A DNA stretch of 42,673 nt from contig CAJUMB010000029.1 in assembly GCA_910587105.1 (NCBI GenBank), forward strand, positions 1 through 42,673, read 5' to 3'. Below the pieces are notes generated by a model that saw only the letters and a program-made list of their open reading frames with translations, had not been told where the DNA came from and ran no database searches. Both the position numbers and the translations under genes were made by a program. Numbering within the stretch: position 1 is the stretch's first letter; each line of letters begins with the position of its first letter. The stretch comes from an uncultured Lachnospiraceae bacterium (lineage in GTDB: Bacteria; Bacillota; Clostridia; Lachnospirales; Lachnospiraceae). Below are positions 23,161 to 32,403 of this stretch, one piece after another.

Positions 23161-25388
23161 ACAAACTGATTTGGAATGATGTACGGCAAAACAAGCTGTT
23201 ATCCGCCGCTGCTGTTTTCTTTATGGCCGTTTCCGCTATGATGCTTGCATTGACGGCGCTGCTGTTTTCCAGCCTGCTGAGTTCCGTCAACGGATTGATG
23301 GAACAGGCACAGGCCCCTGACCTTGTACAAATGCATACCGGAGAATTACACGAGGAGGAGATCCGCCAATTTGCCGATGTGCATCGGGAGATCAGCCAGT
23401 GGCAGATATGCCGCTTTCTGAACCTGGATAATAGTCAGGTCACGCTGGGCGGCCACAACCTGCTGGACAGCACCCAGGACAACGGCCTGTGTGTCCAGAA
23501 CCAGAAGTTTGATTATCTTCTGGACATAGACAACAACCCCTTGAAGGTACTGCCCGGACAGGTCTGCGTTCCCATCTGTTACCGCATACGCTATGATTTA
23601 AACGTCGGGGATTTGATGCAAATCAGCAGCGAAAAACTTACCATTGCCGGTTTTTTGCGGGACGGGCAGATGAACTCCATGATGGCTTCCTCCAAACGGT
23701 TCCTTGTGAGTGACTGGGACTATAACCGGCTGAAAGCCTGCGGCGAGGAGGAATATCTCATTGAATTTCTCCTGAAGAACAGCGCAGACACCCCCGCCGT
23801 CAGCACCGCTTACACACAGCAGGGACTTCCGTCAAACGGCCCCGCCATCACAAAGCCATTGATCCGTACGATGAACGCACTGTCAGATGGGACGACGATT
23901 GTGGTGATCTTCCTCACAGCTGTGGTGGTACTGCTGGTGGCCCTGCTCTGCATCCGCTTTATCCTGGCCATTCGTATGGAACGGGATAAACGTGAGGTGG
24001 GGCTGCTGAAAGCCCTGGGCATTGGTAAGGGTGCGGTCAAACGGCTCTACTTTTCAAAATACATCCTGTTTTCCGTCTGCGGCGGTCTGCTGGGCTTAGG
24101 TCTTTCCGCTGTCCTGCGTGCCCCTCTAGAACAGGAGATACGGGAGCTGTACGGTGCTTCAGATAACGGCACACAGGCGGCGGTATCTGCCTTTTGCGCT
24201 GCTGCTGTGGCGGAGGCTGTGATCCTGCTCTGCGTATGGCGCAGTTTGAAAAAAACAGATAGGCTGTCAGCGGCGGCCGCCCTGTTCCCGGTTCGGGAGC
24301 AGGCGCAGAACTGGCAGCAATATCTGCTGATCGGCTTTGTGTCCGCCGCCTGTGCTTTTTTAATGCTGCTGCCGCAAAATCTGTACTCTACCCTGTCCTC
24401 CCCTGCGTTTGTCACCTATATGGGTATTGGAAATGCAGATATCCGCATGGACATACGTCAGAGGGCGGACATCAGCTCGACAACGGCTCAGCTTGCCGCC
24501 GCCCTGGAGCGGGACACTCAGGCAGCGCGATACACCGTTCTTCGGACACACTCTCTCCCTGCCGCTTCAGCGGATGGCATGACCTGTAATCTGACTGTGG
24601 AAATGGGCGACCATACGATATTCCCTGTGCGGTATTCCGAGGGAACACTGCCGGTCTTGGAGAACGAAATTGCGCTGTCCTCTCTGAACGCAGAGGAATT
24701 GGGCCTGTCTGTCGGCGATACTCTGCTGCTGTGGATAGACGGAGAAGAAATACGCTACACTGTCTGCGGGATATATTCTGACATCACAAACGGCGGTAAA
24801 ACCGCAAAGGCTGGCAGCAGAGCAAACAACGCGCCTGTGATCTGGAGCGTTCTGTATGTCTCTCTCAAAGACCCGGAGGCCAGGTCTCAGTGGATGAAAG
24901 CCTACGGCCAGACCGGGGCCGATGTAACGGATATTGAGGACTATGTGCAGGATACCTATGGGCCGACACTGGCCCGCCTCCGTTTGGCCTCAAGAGGGGC
25001 CATGCTGATTGCCGTACTGACAGCCTTTGTCGTGATTGCGTTGTTCCTGCGGCTGATCGTGGAGCAAAACCGTGACGCAGTCTCTTTACAAAAGGCCCTG
25101 GGTTTTACCAGCGGCGATATTGGCCGCGCCTACTTTTTCAAAGGTTTTCTCTCCTCCGCCGCAGGCGTCCTGTCTGGGCTGCTCCTTGGTACTTTACTGG
25201 GAGAGAGACTTTGCGCAATTGTACTAAAATCCTTTGGTGCAGACAGTTTCCGCTTCATCATTCGTTGGGATTGCCTGCTGGCGGGAATCCCGGCTATCAT
25301 TCTTGGAACAGCGGTATCAGCGGTTTTGATGGGAACAGCGGAAGTCCGGCGGATCAAAGCCTATGAGTGCTGCAGAGGGAGGGACTAA
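23154..25388 (+). CDS. FtsX-type ABC transporter permease
   Basis: This 744-residue protein is a two-FtsX-domain permease of the MacB-like or BceB-like type. One transmembrane helix (AAAVFFMAVSAMMLALTALLF) precedes a large extracytoplasmic region, then three helices around residues 250-385 (RDKREVGLLKALGIGKGAVKRLY). A second extracytoplasmic domain and three C-terminal helices (DAVSLQKALGFTSGDIGRAYF) follow. The duplicated helix-turn 'KALG' segments are the coupling motifs of this family. The ATG at 23154 has AGGAG 5 nt upstream. Its stop TAATG overlaps the ATPase start by 1 nt. Likely role: export or sensing of a toxic peptide or lipid-like compound. Confidence 0.9.
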   Translation: MLNKLIWNDVRQNKLLSAAAVFFMAVSAMMLALTALLFSSLLSSVNGLMEQAQAPDLVQMHTGELHEEEIRQFADVHREISQWQICRFLNLDNSQVTLGGHNLLDSTQDNGLCVQNQKFDYLLDIDNNPLKVLPGQVCVPICYRIRYDLNVGDLMQISSEKLTIAGFLRDGQMNSMMASSKRFLVSDWDYNRLKACGEEEYLIEFLLKNSADTPAVSTAYTQQGLPSNGPAITKPLIRTMNALSDGTTIVVIFLTAVVVLLVALLCIRFILAIRMERDKREVGLLKALGIGKGAVKRLYFSKYILFSVCGGLLGLGLSAVLRAPLEQEIRELYGASDNGTQAAVSAFCAAAVAEAVILLCVWRSLKKTDRLSAAAALFPVREQAQNWQQYLLIGFVSAACAFLMLLPQNLYSTLSSPAFVTYMGIGNADIRMDIRQRADISSTTAQLAAALERDTQAARYTVLRTHSLPAASADGMTCNLTVEMGDHTIFPVRYSEGTLPVLENEIALSSLNAEELGLSVGDTLLLWIDGEEIRYTVCGIYSDITNGGKTAKAGSRANNAPVIWSVLYVSLKDPEARSQWMKAYGQTGADVTDIEDYVQDTYGPTLARLRLASRGAMLIAVLTAFVVIALFLRLIVEQNRDAVSLQKALGFTSGDIGRAYFFKGFLSSAAGVLSGLLLGTLLGERLCAIVLKSFGADSFRFIIRWDCLLAGIPAIILGTAVSAVLMGTAEVRRIKAYECCRGRD

Positions 25389-26140
25389 TGGAAGAAAAGA
25401 AGTTATTTCGAGTAGAAAACCTGACGAAAGGACACATACTGCTCCAAATCTCGTTTGATATGAAACTGGGGGAGATGCTGGCGGTCATGGGGCCGTCCGG
25501 CTCCGGGAAATCGACGCTGCTCTACAACGCAGCCGGAATGGATCAGCCCACCAGCGGACAGGTGTGGCTTGGTGATGTGGAGATTACGAAGCTGTCCGAG
25601 GACGAAAAGGCAAGGCTGCGGCTGCACCGCATGGGCTTTGTGTTCCAGCAGATGAACATGATGGCAAACCTGAATCTTCTGGACAATATTTTGCTCCCGG
25701 CAGTACAGGCCAACAAAGGCCGGGGCAGGAAATCGAAAGAGGAACTGAACCTGCAGGCGCGGATGCTTATGGAAAAACTGGGGATCACAGGGCTGGAGAA
25801 TCGAAGGATCACCCAAGTGTCCGGGGGCCAGCTCCAACGGGCGTGTATCTGCCGGAGCATGATAAACGAGCCGGAAATCCTGTTCGCAGACGAGCCCACC
25901 GGGGCGCTGAACAAAAGCGCAGCGGGGGAGGTTATGGAGGAACTGGTCAAACTGAACCGGGAGGGAACTATGATTTTGCTGGCGACCCATGACAGCCGGG
26001 TGGCCAGCAGCTGTGACAGGATCATATACCTGCTGGACGGCCAGATTTCTGCGGAGCTGACGCTGGGCAAATCAATGGCTGGGACAGAGAAGCAGCGGGA
26101 GGAAAAAACAGCAGAGTGGCTTATGGAAATGGGCTGGTAG
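25388..26140 (+). CDS. ABC transporter ATP-binding protein
   Basis: This is the ATPase partner of the FtsX-type permease, close to LolD/MacB-type domains. It has Walker A GPSGSGKST, Q-loop FVFQQMNMM, signature VSGGQLQRACI, Walker B ILFADEPTGALN, and the H-loop LLATHDSR, in order. From the ATG at 25388 it has 250 residues. A strong GGGAGGG site lies just upstream and its start overlaps the permease stop (TAATG), a clear sign of coupled translation. Its 3' end is only 8 nt from the convergent parC stop. Confidence 0.94.
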   Translation: MEEKKLFRVENLTKGHILLQISFDMKLGEMLAVMGPSGSGKSTLLYNAAGMDQPTSGQVWLGDVEITKLSEDEKARLRLHRMGFVFQQMNMMANLNLLDNILLPAVQANKGRGRKSKEELNLQARMLMEKLGITGLENRRITQVSGGQLQRACICRSMINEPEILFADEPTGALNKSAAGEVMEELVKLNREGTMILLATHDSRVASSCDRIIYLLDGQISAELTLGKSMAGTEKQREEKTAEWLMEMGW

Positions 26141-26148
26141 CATGAATC

Positions 26149-28398
26149 CTACTTTTTCACCCTGCTCCCCCTGGTATCCCTTTTCCCCAGTCTCAGCCGG
26201 CTCAATGACACAGGGGTGCCATTATAGTCAATGGAATACTCTGCAGTGCTGTCCAGCAGATAGCTATATACAGCCAGATCGCCGTTACCCAGCCGGATTC
26301 CCCGCACCCCCCGGGAATTTTTCTTCTGAAAAGGCACTTCGCTGACTGGAAGCCGTAGAAAATACCCTTCCCCGGTCTGCAGAACCACATATTCTGCATG
26401 GTCTGAAATTCCCGCAAAAATCAGCTCATCTTCTTCTGCCAGCTTGGTGGCTGCAACCGTCCGCTTGGAAACATCATATTCCCGTCCTTCCACCTGCTTC
26501 ACCAATCCCTGTGCTGTGGCGAACAGCAGGGAAGACTCTTTCACCTGAGCCAGACTTCCCACGAATACTGCCCGTTCCTCCTGACTGTTATAATTGCTCA
26601 CATTGTCGATGGGAACGCCTTTGTCTTTCACCTTTCCCTGAGGCAGCTCCATCACTTTCACCAGATGCAGCTTTCCTGTATTGGTAAACACACATATTTT
26701 ATCTGTATTCATACAGGAAAACACATATTTATATTCTTCCCTTACTGTCTCCCGATTTCTCTCAAAAGCCGCTTTGTCAATAGTCTTAGCATACCCAAAC
26801 TTATCCATCAGGAAAACCACTTCCATCTCCTCGGGCCTTTTCTCTTCAAAAACCGCTTCCTGAGCATTTTCCACCACAGTGCGCCTTTTCCTGCCGTATG
26901 CACGCTTGGTAGCATTCAAATCACTGACGATTACATCCATCATGACGCTGTAATTGTTCAGGATTTCTTCATAGCGGGCGATATTAGCCAGGGTTTCTTT
27001 GTGTTCCTCTATCAGCGCCTCTACTTCCAGCCCGATAAGCCGATACAAGCGCATATCCAGTATGGCATCTGCCTGTCTGGAGGTAAAATGCATTCTGGCC
27101 GCCTGCTTCTGTGCAGTCTTGGTTTTGAAACGGATTCCCTGTGTATTCCCGTCAGTGAGACATTCTTTGGCCTGGATCTTACTCTTGCTGCCCCGGAGAA
27201 CTTCTATAATCAGGTCAATCACATCGCAGGCCTGTATCAGCCCCTCCTGGATTTCCTTTTTCTCCTGCTCCTTTTCCAGCAGAATCTGGTGTTTCCGCGT
27301 ACAGACTTCAATTTGAAAGTCCACATGATGTTCAATGATCTGCTTCAGATTCAATGTCTCCGGCCGGCCATCCGCCACTGCCAGCATATTCACAGAGAAC
27401 GTGTCTTCCAGACGGGTTTTCTTATAAAGCATATTCTTCAGATTTTCCACATCTGCCCCCCGGCGCAGTTCCAGCACAATGCGGATGCCCTCTTTTGAAG
27501 ACTGATTGGAGATATCTGTAATGTCTGACGCTGTCCGGTTTTCTACCAGTGCCGCGATGTCATTGAGAAATTTCCCGATATTGGCGCCAATCATGGTGTA
27601 GGGAATCTCCGTGATAACCAGGGACTGGCGCCCGCCTTTGCCCTGCTCCACTTCCACCTTTCCTCTGACCCGGATCTTGCCGCTTCCTGTGCTGTAAATA
27701 TCCAGAAGGCTGTCCTTATTCACCACAATCCCGCCTGTGGGGAAATCCGGCCCTTTTAAATAGCGCATCAACCCTTTCACCGTAATGGCATTGTCTTTGA
27801 TGTACGCTTTCACGGCGTCTGCCACTTCCCCCAGATTATGAGGCGGAATGCTGGTGGCCATTCCCACCGCAATCCCCTCTGCCCCGTTTAACAGCAGATT
27901 GGGAATGCGTACCGGGAGCACACAGGGCTCTTTCTCCGTCTCATCGAAATTCGGGAGAAAATCAACCACATTTTTATCCAGATCCGCCAGATATACCTCC
28001 TGGGTAATCTGCATCAGACGGGCCTCTGTATAACGCATGGCCGCAGCCCCGTCCCCCTCAATGGAACCAAAGTTTCCGTGGCCGTCCACCAGAGTCTGCC
28101 CCCTCTTAAATTCCTGCGCCATCACCACCAGGGCATCATAAATGGAACTGTCCCCATGAGGATGGTATTTACCCATGGTATCTCCCACGATACGGGCACA
28201 CTTCCGGTATGGCCGGTCGTAACGGATTCCCAGCTCATACATATCATACAGAGTCCGCCTCTGCACGGGTTTCAACCCGTCTCTCACATCCGGCAGAGCC
28301 CTGGATATAATCACGCTCATGGCATAGTCAATATATGATCTCTGCATCTCCTCCGAATAATCGGTTCGAATAATATTTTCTTCCACCTGATTGGCCAT
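26149..28398 (-). CDS. parC: DNA topoisomerase IV-type subunit A (ParC/GyrA family)
   Basis: Type IIA topoisomerase A subunit that breaks and reseals DNA. The catalytic Tyr123 lies in MRYTEARL, and the quinolone region is GKYHPHGDSSIYDAL with Ser84 and Asp88 as in susceptible enzymes. The 749-residue protein has a beta-pinwheel C-terminal domain. The GyrA box (QRRGGKG) that lets gyrase wrap DNA is replaced by a degenerate PQGKVKDKG, favouring topoisomerase IV over gyrase. It is 28 nt downstream of the B subunit gene. The gyrase pair is expected elsewhere, near dnaA. Paralogue naming is by inference. Confidence 0.85.
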   Translation of the reverse strand: MANQVEENIIRTDYSEEMQRSYIDYAMSVIISRALPDVRDGLKPVQRRTLYDMYELGIRYDRPYRKCARIVGDTMGKYHPHGDSSIYDALVVMAQEFKRGQTLVDGHGNFGSIEGDGAAAMRYTEARLMQITQEVYLADLDKNVVDFLPNFDETEKEPCVLPVRIPNLLLNGAEGIAVGMATSIPPHNLGEVADAVKAYIKDNAITVKGLMRYLKGPDFPTGGIVVNKDSLLDIYSTGSGKIRVRGKVEVEQGKGGRQSLVITEIPYTMIGANIGKFLNDIAALVENRTASDITDISNQSSKEGIRIVLELRRGADVENLKNMLYKKTRLEDTFSVNMLAVADGRPETLNLKQIIEHHVDFQIEVCTRKHQILLEKEQEKKEIQEGLIQACDVIDLIIEVLRGSKSKIQAKECLTDGNTQGIRFKTKTAQKQAARMHFTSRQADAILDMRLYRLIGLEVEALIEEHKETLANIARYEEILNNYSVMMDVIVSDLNATKRAYGRKRRTVVENAQEAVFEEKRPEEMEVVFLMDKFGYAKTIDKAAFERNRETVREEYKYVFSCMNTDKICVFTNTGKLHLVKVMELPQGKVKDKGVPIDNVSNYNSQEERAVFVGSLAQVKESSLLFATAQGLVKQVEGREYDVSKRTVAATKLAEEDELIFAGISDHAEYVVLQTGEGYFLRLPVSEVPFQKKNSRGVRGIRLGNGDLAVYSYLLDSTAEYSIDYNGTPVSLSRLRLGKRDTRGSRVKK

Positions 28399-28426
28399 GG
28401 GCTCCTCCCTCTCTTCTCACTCTCTT

Positions 28427-30376
28427 TTATACATCCAGCTGGGCATCCCGGGCATGCTCATAGATAAAGGCTTTTCTGGGCGGCACTTCACTCCCCATCA
28501 AAACCTCTGTCATTTCAGAAGCCATTCGTGCATCCGTGATCTCTACCCGTTTTAATTTTCTCACAGCCGGGTCCAGTGTAGTCTCCCACAGCTGCTGGGC
28601 ATCCATCTCCCCAAGGCCTTTGTATCTCTGCAGAACAAAAGATCCCTTATGTGTCTTCCTGTACTGGGCCAGTGCCTTGTCATCGTAGAGATACTGCTCT
28701 TTTCCCTTCTTCGGAAGCACTTTGTACAGGGGCGGCATGGCAATATACACATGCCCCTGGTGAATCAGCTCCGGCATAAACCGGTAAAACAAAGTCAAAA
28801 GCAGTGTGGAAATATGTGCCCCGTCCACATCTGCATCTGCCATAATAATAATCTTATCGTAACGCAGTTTCCCAATGTCGAAATCATTGCCATACCCTTC
28901 GGAAAATCCACATCCAAAGGCATGAATCATAGCCTGTATCTCTGCATTTGCCAGAACTTTGTCAATACTGGCTTTGGCCACGTTTAGTATTTTTCCCCGA
29001 ATGGGCAGAATCGCCTGGTAATTCCTGTCCCGGGCAGTCTTGGCAGAGCCTCCGGCAGAATCACCCTCCACAATAAAGATTTCACACTTGGACGGGTCTT
29101 TTTTCTCACAGTTGGCCAATTTGCCATTGGAGTCAAAAGAGTATTTCTGCCTGGACAGCAGGTTATTCCTGGCCCGCTCTTCTGATTTTCGAATCTTCGC
29201 AGACTTCTCCGCACAGGAGAGCACAGATTTCAGTGCCTCCAGATTCCGGTCAAAATGAAGGACCAGCTCCTCACTGACCACCTTGCCAACTGCCTTAGAT
29301 GCATCTGGATTATCCAGTTTGGTCTTGGTCTGTCCTTCGAAGCGGGGGGCAGGATGTTTGACAGAAATCACCGCCGTCATGCCGCTTCGGATATCCGCCC
29401 CTGTAAAATTTGCATCCTTTTCCTTCAGTATCCCAATTTCACGGGCATAATTATTCATAATAGCAGTAAAGGCTGTTTTAAATCCAGTGAGGTGGGTGCC
29501 GCCCTCCGCATTGTAAATATTGTTGCAGAACCCCATGACATTCTCCTGAAAATCATTGGTGTACTGAAACGCTGCCTCCACACTGATATTCTCAGATTCT
29601 CCCCGGAGACAGACTGGTTCACAGACTGGTTCTTTCATTTTATTCAAATCAGCCACGAATCCCAGAATGCCGTCCGGCTCACAAAACTCCTCCACTTCCG
29701 GTGTTTCTTTTCTCCTGTCCTCAAACACAATGGCCAGCTGAGGATTCAGATAGGCTGTCTCATGAAGCCGGCTCTTTACTTCGGCTGCGGTAAAATTAGT
29801 CTTTTCAAATATCTCCCCGTCCGGCAGGAAGTTTACGCAGGTTCCTGTCTCCTTTGTCCTGCCCATCTTCGGCAGAGAACCGTCTTCTTCCAACGCAAGA
29901 GCGGGAATACCTCTTTCATAATAATCATGATAAATCCAGCCATCCCGGCTGATCTTGATATCCAGATATACAGACAGTGCATTGACCACCGAAGAGCCCA
30001 CCCCGTGAAGCCCCCCGCTGGTCTTATAAACAGAACCGTCAAACTTGCCTCCTGCATGAAGGGTTGTGAACACCAGCCGTTCTGCGGGCATTCCCTTTTC
30101 ATGCATGTCCACCGGTATTCCCCGGCCGTTATCCTTCACTGTGCAGGACCCGTCCTCCTCCAAAATCACGTGGATTTTGTCACAGTATCCCGCCAGATGC
30201 TCGTCCACTGCATTGTCCACAATCTCATAGATCAGATGATTCAGACCTTTTCCTGACACACTGCCGATGTACATCCCCGGACGCTTGCGCACCGCTTCCA
30301 AACCTTCCAGCACGGCAATGCTCGCCGCATCATAAGAATCTTTTCCAGCCATATCCGCCAACCTGCCTTTCTGCAA
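28427..30376 (-). CDS. parE: DNA topoisomerase IV-type subunit B (ParE/GyrB family)
   Basis: ATPase subunit of the type IIA topoisomerase. Its GHKL motifs are YEIVDNAVDEHLAGY, VKDNGRGIPVDMH, and TSGGLHGVGSSVVNAL; the TOPRIM segment has FIVEGDSAGGSAKTARDR and MADADVDGAHI, followed by LQRYKGLGEMDAQQLWETT. At 649 residues it has normal length. The start is TTG at 30376, with GGAGG 6 nt upstream; an ATG at 30352 is possible but lacks such a site. It lies upstream of parC. tRNA-Glu and its terminator are immediately 5', and I did not find a convincing promoter for this gene. Confidence 0.9.
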   Translation of the reverse strand: MQKGRLADMAGKDSYDAASIAVLEGLEAVRKRPGMYIGSVSGKGLNHLIYEIVDNAVDEHLAGYCDKIHVILEEDGSCTVKDNGRGIPVDMHEKGMPAERLVFTTLHAGGKFDGSVYKTSGGLHGVGSSVVNALSVYLDIKISRDGWIYHDYYERGIPALALEEDGSLPKMGRTKETGTCVNFLPDGEIFEKTNFTAAEVKSRLHETAYLNPQLAIVFEDRRKETPEVEEFCEPDGILGFVADLNKMKEPVCEPVCLRGESENISVEAAFQYTNDFQENVMGFCNNIYNAEGGTHLTGFKTAFTAIMNNYAREIGILKEKDANFTGADIRSGMTAVISVKHPAPRFEGQTKTKLDNPDASKAVGKVVSEELVLHFDRNLEALKSVLSCAEKSAKIRKSEERARNNLLSRQKYSFDSNGKLANCEKKDPSKCEIFIVEGDSAGGSAKTARDRNYQAILPIRGKILNVAKASIDKVLANAEIQAMIHAFGCGFSEGYGNDFDIGKLRYDKIIIMADADVDGAHISTLLLTLFYRFMPELIHQGHVYIAMPPLYKVLPKKGKEQYLYDDKALAQYRKTHKGSFVLQRYKGLGEMDAQQLWETTLDPAVRKLKRVEITDARMASEMTEVLMGSEVPPRKAFIYEHARDAQLDV

Positions 30377-30439
30377 AAGTGTCCTCCGAAATTTTTTGTA
30401 CCAGAATCTCCGGAAACTCTTTACAGTTCCTTACAAAGA

Positions 30440-30473
30440 AAAAACTTCTGCTTCACAGGAAACAGAAGTTTTT
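30440..30473 (-). terminator. Intrinsic terminator after tRNA-Glu
   Basis: An 11-bp stem (30440-30450 with 30463-30473) and a 12-nt loop, read leftward, run into a T-rich stretch (30434-30444 complement). It ends the tRNA transcript before parE. Confidence 0.85.
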
Positions 30474-30481
30474 AACTTCAA

Positions 30482-30553
30482 CAGTTCGTACGGGAGTCGA
30501 ACCCGTGTTTCCGCCGTGAGAGGGCGGCGTCTTGACCACTTGACCAACGAACC
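30482..30553 (-). tRNA. tRNA-Glu (anticodon CTC)
   Basis: The minus strand folds as a 72-nt cloverleaf starting GGTTCGTTGG and ending ACGAACTG. It has a 7-bp acceptor stem (one G-T pair), a D-loop GGTCAAGTGGTCAAGAC, an anticodon stem CCGCC/GGCGG around the loop CTCTCAC, which gives anticodon CTC, and the T-arm ACGGGTTCGACTCCCGT. CCA is not encoded. A promoter (30575-30603) and a terminator flank it. Confidence 0.95.
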
Positions 30554-30574
30554 ATGCCTTTTTTGTACTCACCT

Positions 30575-30603
30575 ATAATATAATAGTTTTACAAAATTTG
30601 CAA
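30575..30603 (-). promoter_or_regulatory. Promoter of tRNA-Glu
   Basis: On the minus strand TTGCAA (30598-30603) and TATTAT (30575-30580) are 17 nt apart, about 22 nt upstream of the tRNA 5' end. Confidence 0.75.
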
Positions 30604-30655
30604 GTACTTTTTTGACTTTTTTTAAAATAATTTTTTGGTCCGTTCTTTTATCCGG

Positions 30656-30687
30656 CAGGCGGAATTCCCCCCATGAAACTCCGCCTG
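30656..30687 (-). terminator. Hairpin downstream of the corrinoid protein gene
   Basis: Complementary arms CAGGCGGA (30656-30663) and TCCGCCTG (30680-30687) lie 25 nt after the corrinoid gene stop. There is no immediate T-tract on the minus strand, so this may be a weak terminator or an mRNA 3' stabiliser. Confidence 0.5.
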
Positions 30688-30711
30688 TCTATCAGAATAT
30701 TATGTATTTTC

Positions 30712-31347
30712 TTATGCAACCAGTTCTTTTGCTTTCTGAGCACAGGAAGCAGCGTCTTCTGTGTAAGCATCTGCACCGATCTCATCAGCGAATTCCTGTG
30801 TGATAGGAGCACCGCCAACCATAACTTTGATGTTTGAGCGGAATGACGCTTTATTTAACACATCAACAGCATCTTTCAGAGCCGGCATGGTAGTGGTCAG
30901 CAGAGCAGAGCAGCATACGATCTTGGTATCCGGATTTGCTTCCACTGTTTCTACGAATTTTTCTTTTGCTACATCCACACCCAGGTCGATTACTTCGAAT
31001 CCTGCGGATTCCAGCATCATAGCAACCAGGTTCTTGCCAATGTCATGAAGGTCACCGGCAACTGTTCCGATTACCACTTTGCCCGCTGCGCCTGCTGCGC
31101 CGGATGCAAGATGGGGTTTCAGCACCTCAACACCTTTTTTCATAGCTCTTGCAGCTACCAGCATTTCCGGTACGAAGATTTCACCGTTTTTGAACTTAAC
31201 GCCTACTTCGTCCATTGCACCGATCATGCCTTCGTTCAGAAGCTGTGCCGGATCACATCCAGCATCCAATGCTTCCTGCACTGCACCTACGATCATTTTT
31301 GCTTTGCCCTTTACTAATAAATCATGTACTTCCTGAATTCCTGCCAT
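30712..31347 (-). CDS. Corrinoid (cobalamin-binding) methyl-carrier protein
   Basis: This 211-residue protein carries a methyl group on a bound corrinoid, like MtaC/MttC-type proteins. An N-terminal helical cap (residues about 5-85, with GEIFVPEMLVAARAM) precedes a Rossmann domain containing the B12 motif GDLHDIGKNLV; His101 would be the lower axial ligand. Later signatures are CCSALLTTTMPALKDAV and VMVGGAPITQEFADEIGADAY. The ATG at 31347 has AAGGAGG upstream. It is 37 nt downstream of a methyltransferase gene, so the two form a methyl-transfer pair. No cognate substrate-specific methyltransferase is in the window. Confidence 0.92.
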   Translation of the reverse strand: MAGIQEVHDLLVKGKAKMIVGAVQEALDAGCDPAQLLNEGMIGAMDEVGVKFKNGEIFVPEMLVAARAMKKGVEVLKPHLASGAAGAAGKVVIGTVAGDLHDIGKNLVAMMLESAGFEVIDLGVDVAKEKFVETVEANPDTKIVCCSALLTTTMPALKDAVDVLNKASFRSNIKVMVGGAPITQEFADEIGADAYTEDAASCAQKAKELVA

Positions 31348-31384
31348 GGTTCTCTCCTCCTTGATTGATTATAAATAAAATATT

Positions 31385-32188
31385 TTATTTTTGCGGACCG
31401 AAAATACCTTCTCTGTATGCTCCGATATATTCCATACAGTAGTCATCCAGTCCAAGTAATGCCTCAGTTGCGTAGATAACGCCCATCATATCTCTGTTCA
31501 GCGGGTCCAGTATTGCGCTGTCCAGGCCAGCGTTCATAGCCAGTACTGTATATCCTAAGTTCACCAGTTTCCGAACCGGAAGGTTGAAAGAGATATTGCT
31601 GACAGCAGCTACCAGATGAATATCCGGATACTGCTTACGGATTGTACTCATTACCTCCACGTTCATTGCCATTCCATCTTCAGATGTGCAGAGCATTTCT
31701 ACCAGTGGATCTATGTAAAGACGGTCTGGGCTGATGTTGTATTCTTTCGCCTTTGACATGATATAGTCAAATACTTTCAAACGGTCAGCCGCAGTCTTGG
31801 GAATTCCTGTATCATCTGACAAAAGACAAATCACACCCCATTTTGAGTCGGCAATCAGCGGAAAGATGGTGTCTACCTTATCTCCTTCCCCTGAAACAGA
31901 GTTGATGATACCCTCTTTCTTACAGAACTTATATGCTTCTTTGATGACATCTGCACTGGGGCTGTCCACAGCAATGGGAAGATCTGTCACTTCCTGTATG
32001 CAGTCAATCATCCATTTTAATGTTTCTACTTCCTCAGCCTCGGGAACCGACGCACAACAGTCGATGAACGTTGCTCCGGCTTCTGCCTGCGCTTTTGCTC
32101 TGTTTTTTATAAATTCAGCATCACGGTTTGCGATCGCTTCAGCAACAGCGGGAATGGAGCCATTAATTTTCTCACCGATAATGATCAT
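31385..32188 (-). CDS. Methyltetrahydrofolate-type corrinoid methyltransferase (MTII)
   Basis: This 267-residue TIM-barrel protein of the pterin-binding/MtrH-AcsE family moves a methyl group between a corrinoid protein and tetrahydrofolate. Family features are IIGEKINGSIPAVAEAI at the N terminus, AGATFIDCCASVPEAEEVETL, LPIAVDSPSADVI, GIINSVSGE and VAAVSNISFNLP. The ATG at 32188 has GGAGG about 11 nt upstream. It is the first gene of a two-gene operon with the corrinoid protein and divergent from a PucR-type regulator. This pairing links methyl-donor use to the one-carbon pathway of acetogens (inference). Confidence 0.9.
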   Translation of the reverse strand: MIIIGEKINGSIPAVAEAIANRDAEFIKNRAKAQAEAGATFIDCCASVPEAEEVETLKWMIDCIQEVTDLPIAVDSPSADVIKEAYKFCKKEGIINSVSGEGDKVDTIFPLIADSKWGVICLLSDDTGIPKTAADRLKVFDYIMSKAKEYNISPDRLYIDPLVEMLCTSEDGMAMNVEVMSTIRKQYPDIHLVAAVSNISFNLPVRKLVNLGYTVLAMNAGLDSAILDPLNRDMMGVIYATEALLGLDDYCMEYIGAYREGIFGPQK

Positions 32189-32283
32189 TTAAATTATTTC
32201 CTCCTTGTTTTCAATGACCAAATTCTATCACATACCATACATTTCATCTATATACAAAACTGCTGATTATTTTGCATAAATTC

Positions 32284-32322
32284 CTACATTTTGTAGAAAC
32301 GGCATCTCTATGGGTGTATAAT
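32284..32322 (+). promoter_or_regulatory. Dyad and -10 box upstream of the corrinoid-module regulator
   Basis: A consensus TATAAT lies at 32317-32322. Upstream is the palindrome CTACA-ttt-TGTAG (32284-32296), in the -35 area, a possible activator or autoregulator site between the divergent regulator and methyltransferase genes. No good -35 hexamer is present, which fits an activator-dependent promoter. Confidence 0.5.
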
Positions 32323-32403
32323 AGAGGCAGAACTTCCAGACCGGCACAGCTTCTGTATCTTTTTTATAGAAGCATTTCACAGAAAGGATATGCATATACG
32401 CTC

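Noticed and set aside
29255..30256. 333-codon plus-strand open frame opposite parE
   Set aside because: Antisense shadow of conserved GHKL and TOPRIM domains, with no protein-like motifs.
32272..32403. 44-codon N-terminal extension of the PucR-type regulator
   Set aside because: The extension begins at TTG and runs through the predicted -10 box at 32317-32322, so it would not be transcribed; the ATG at 32404 fits the family.
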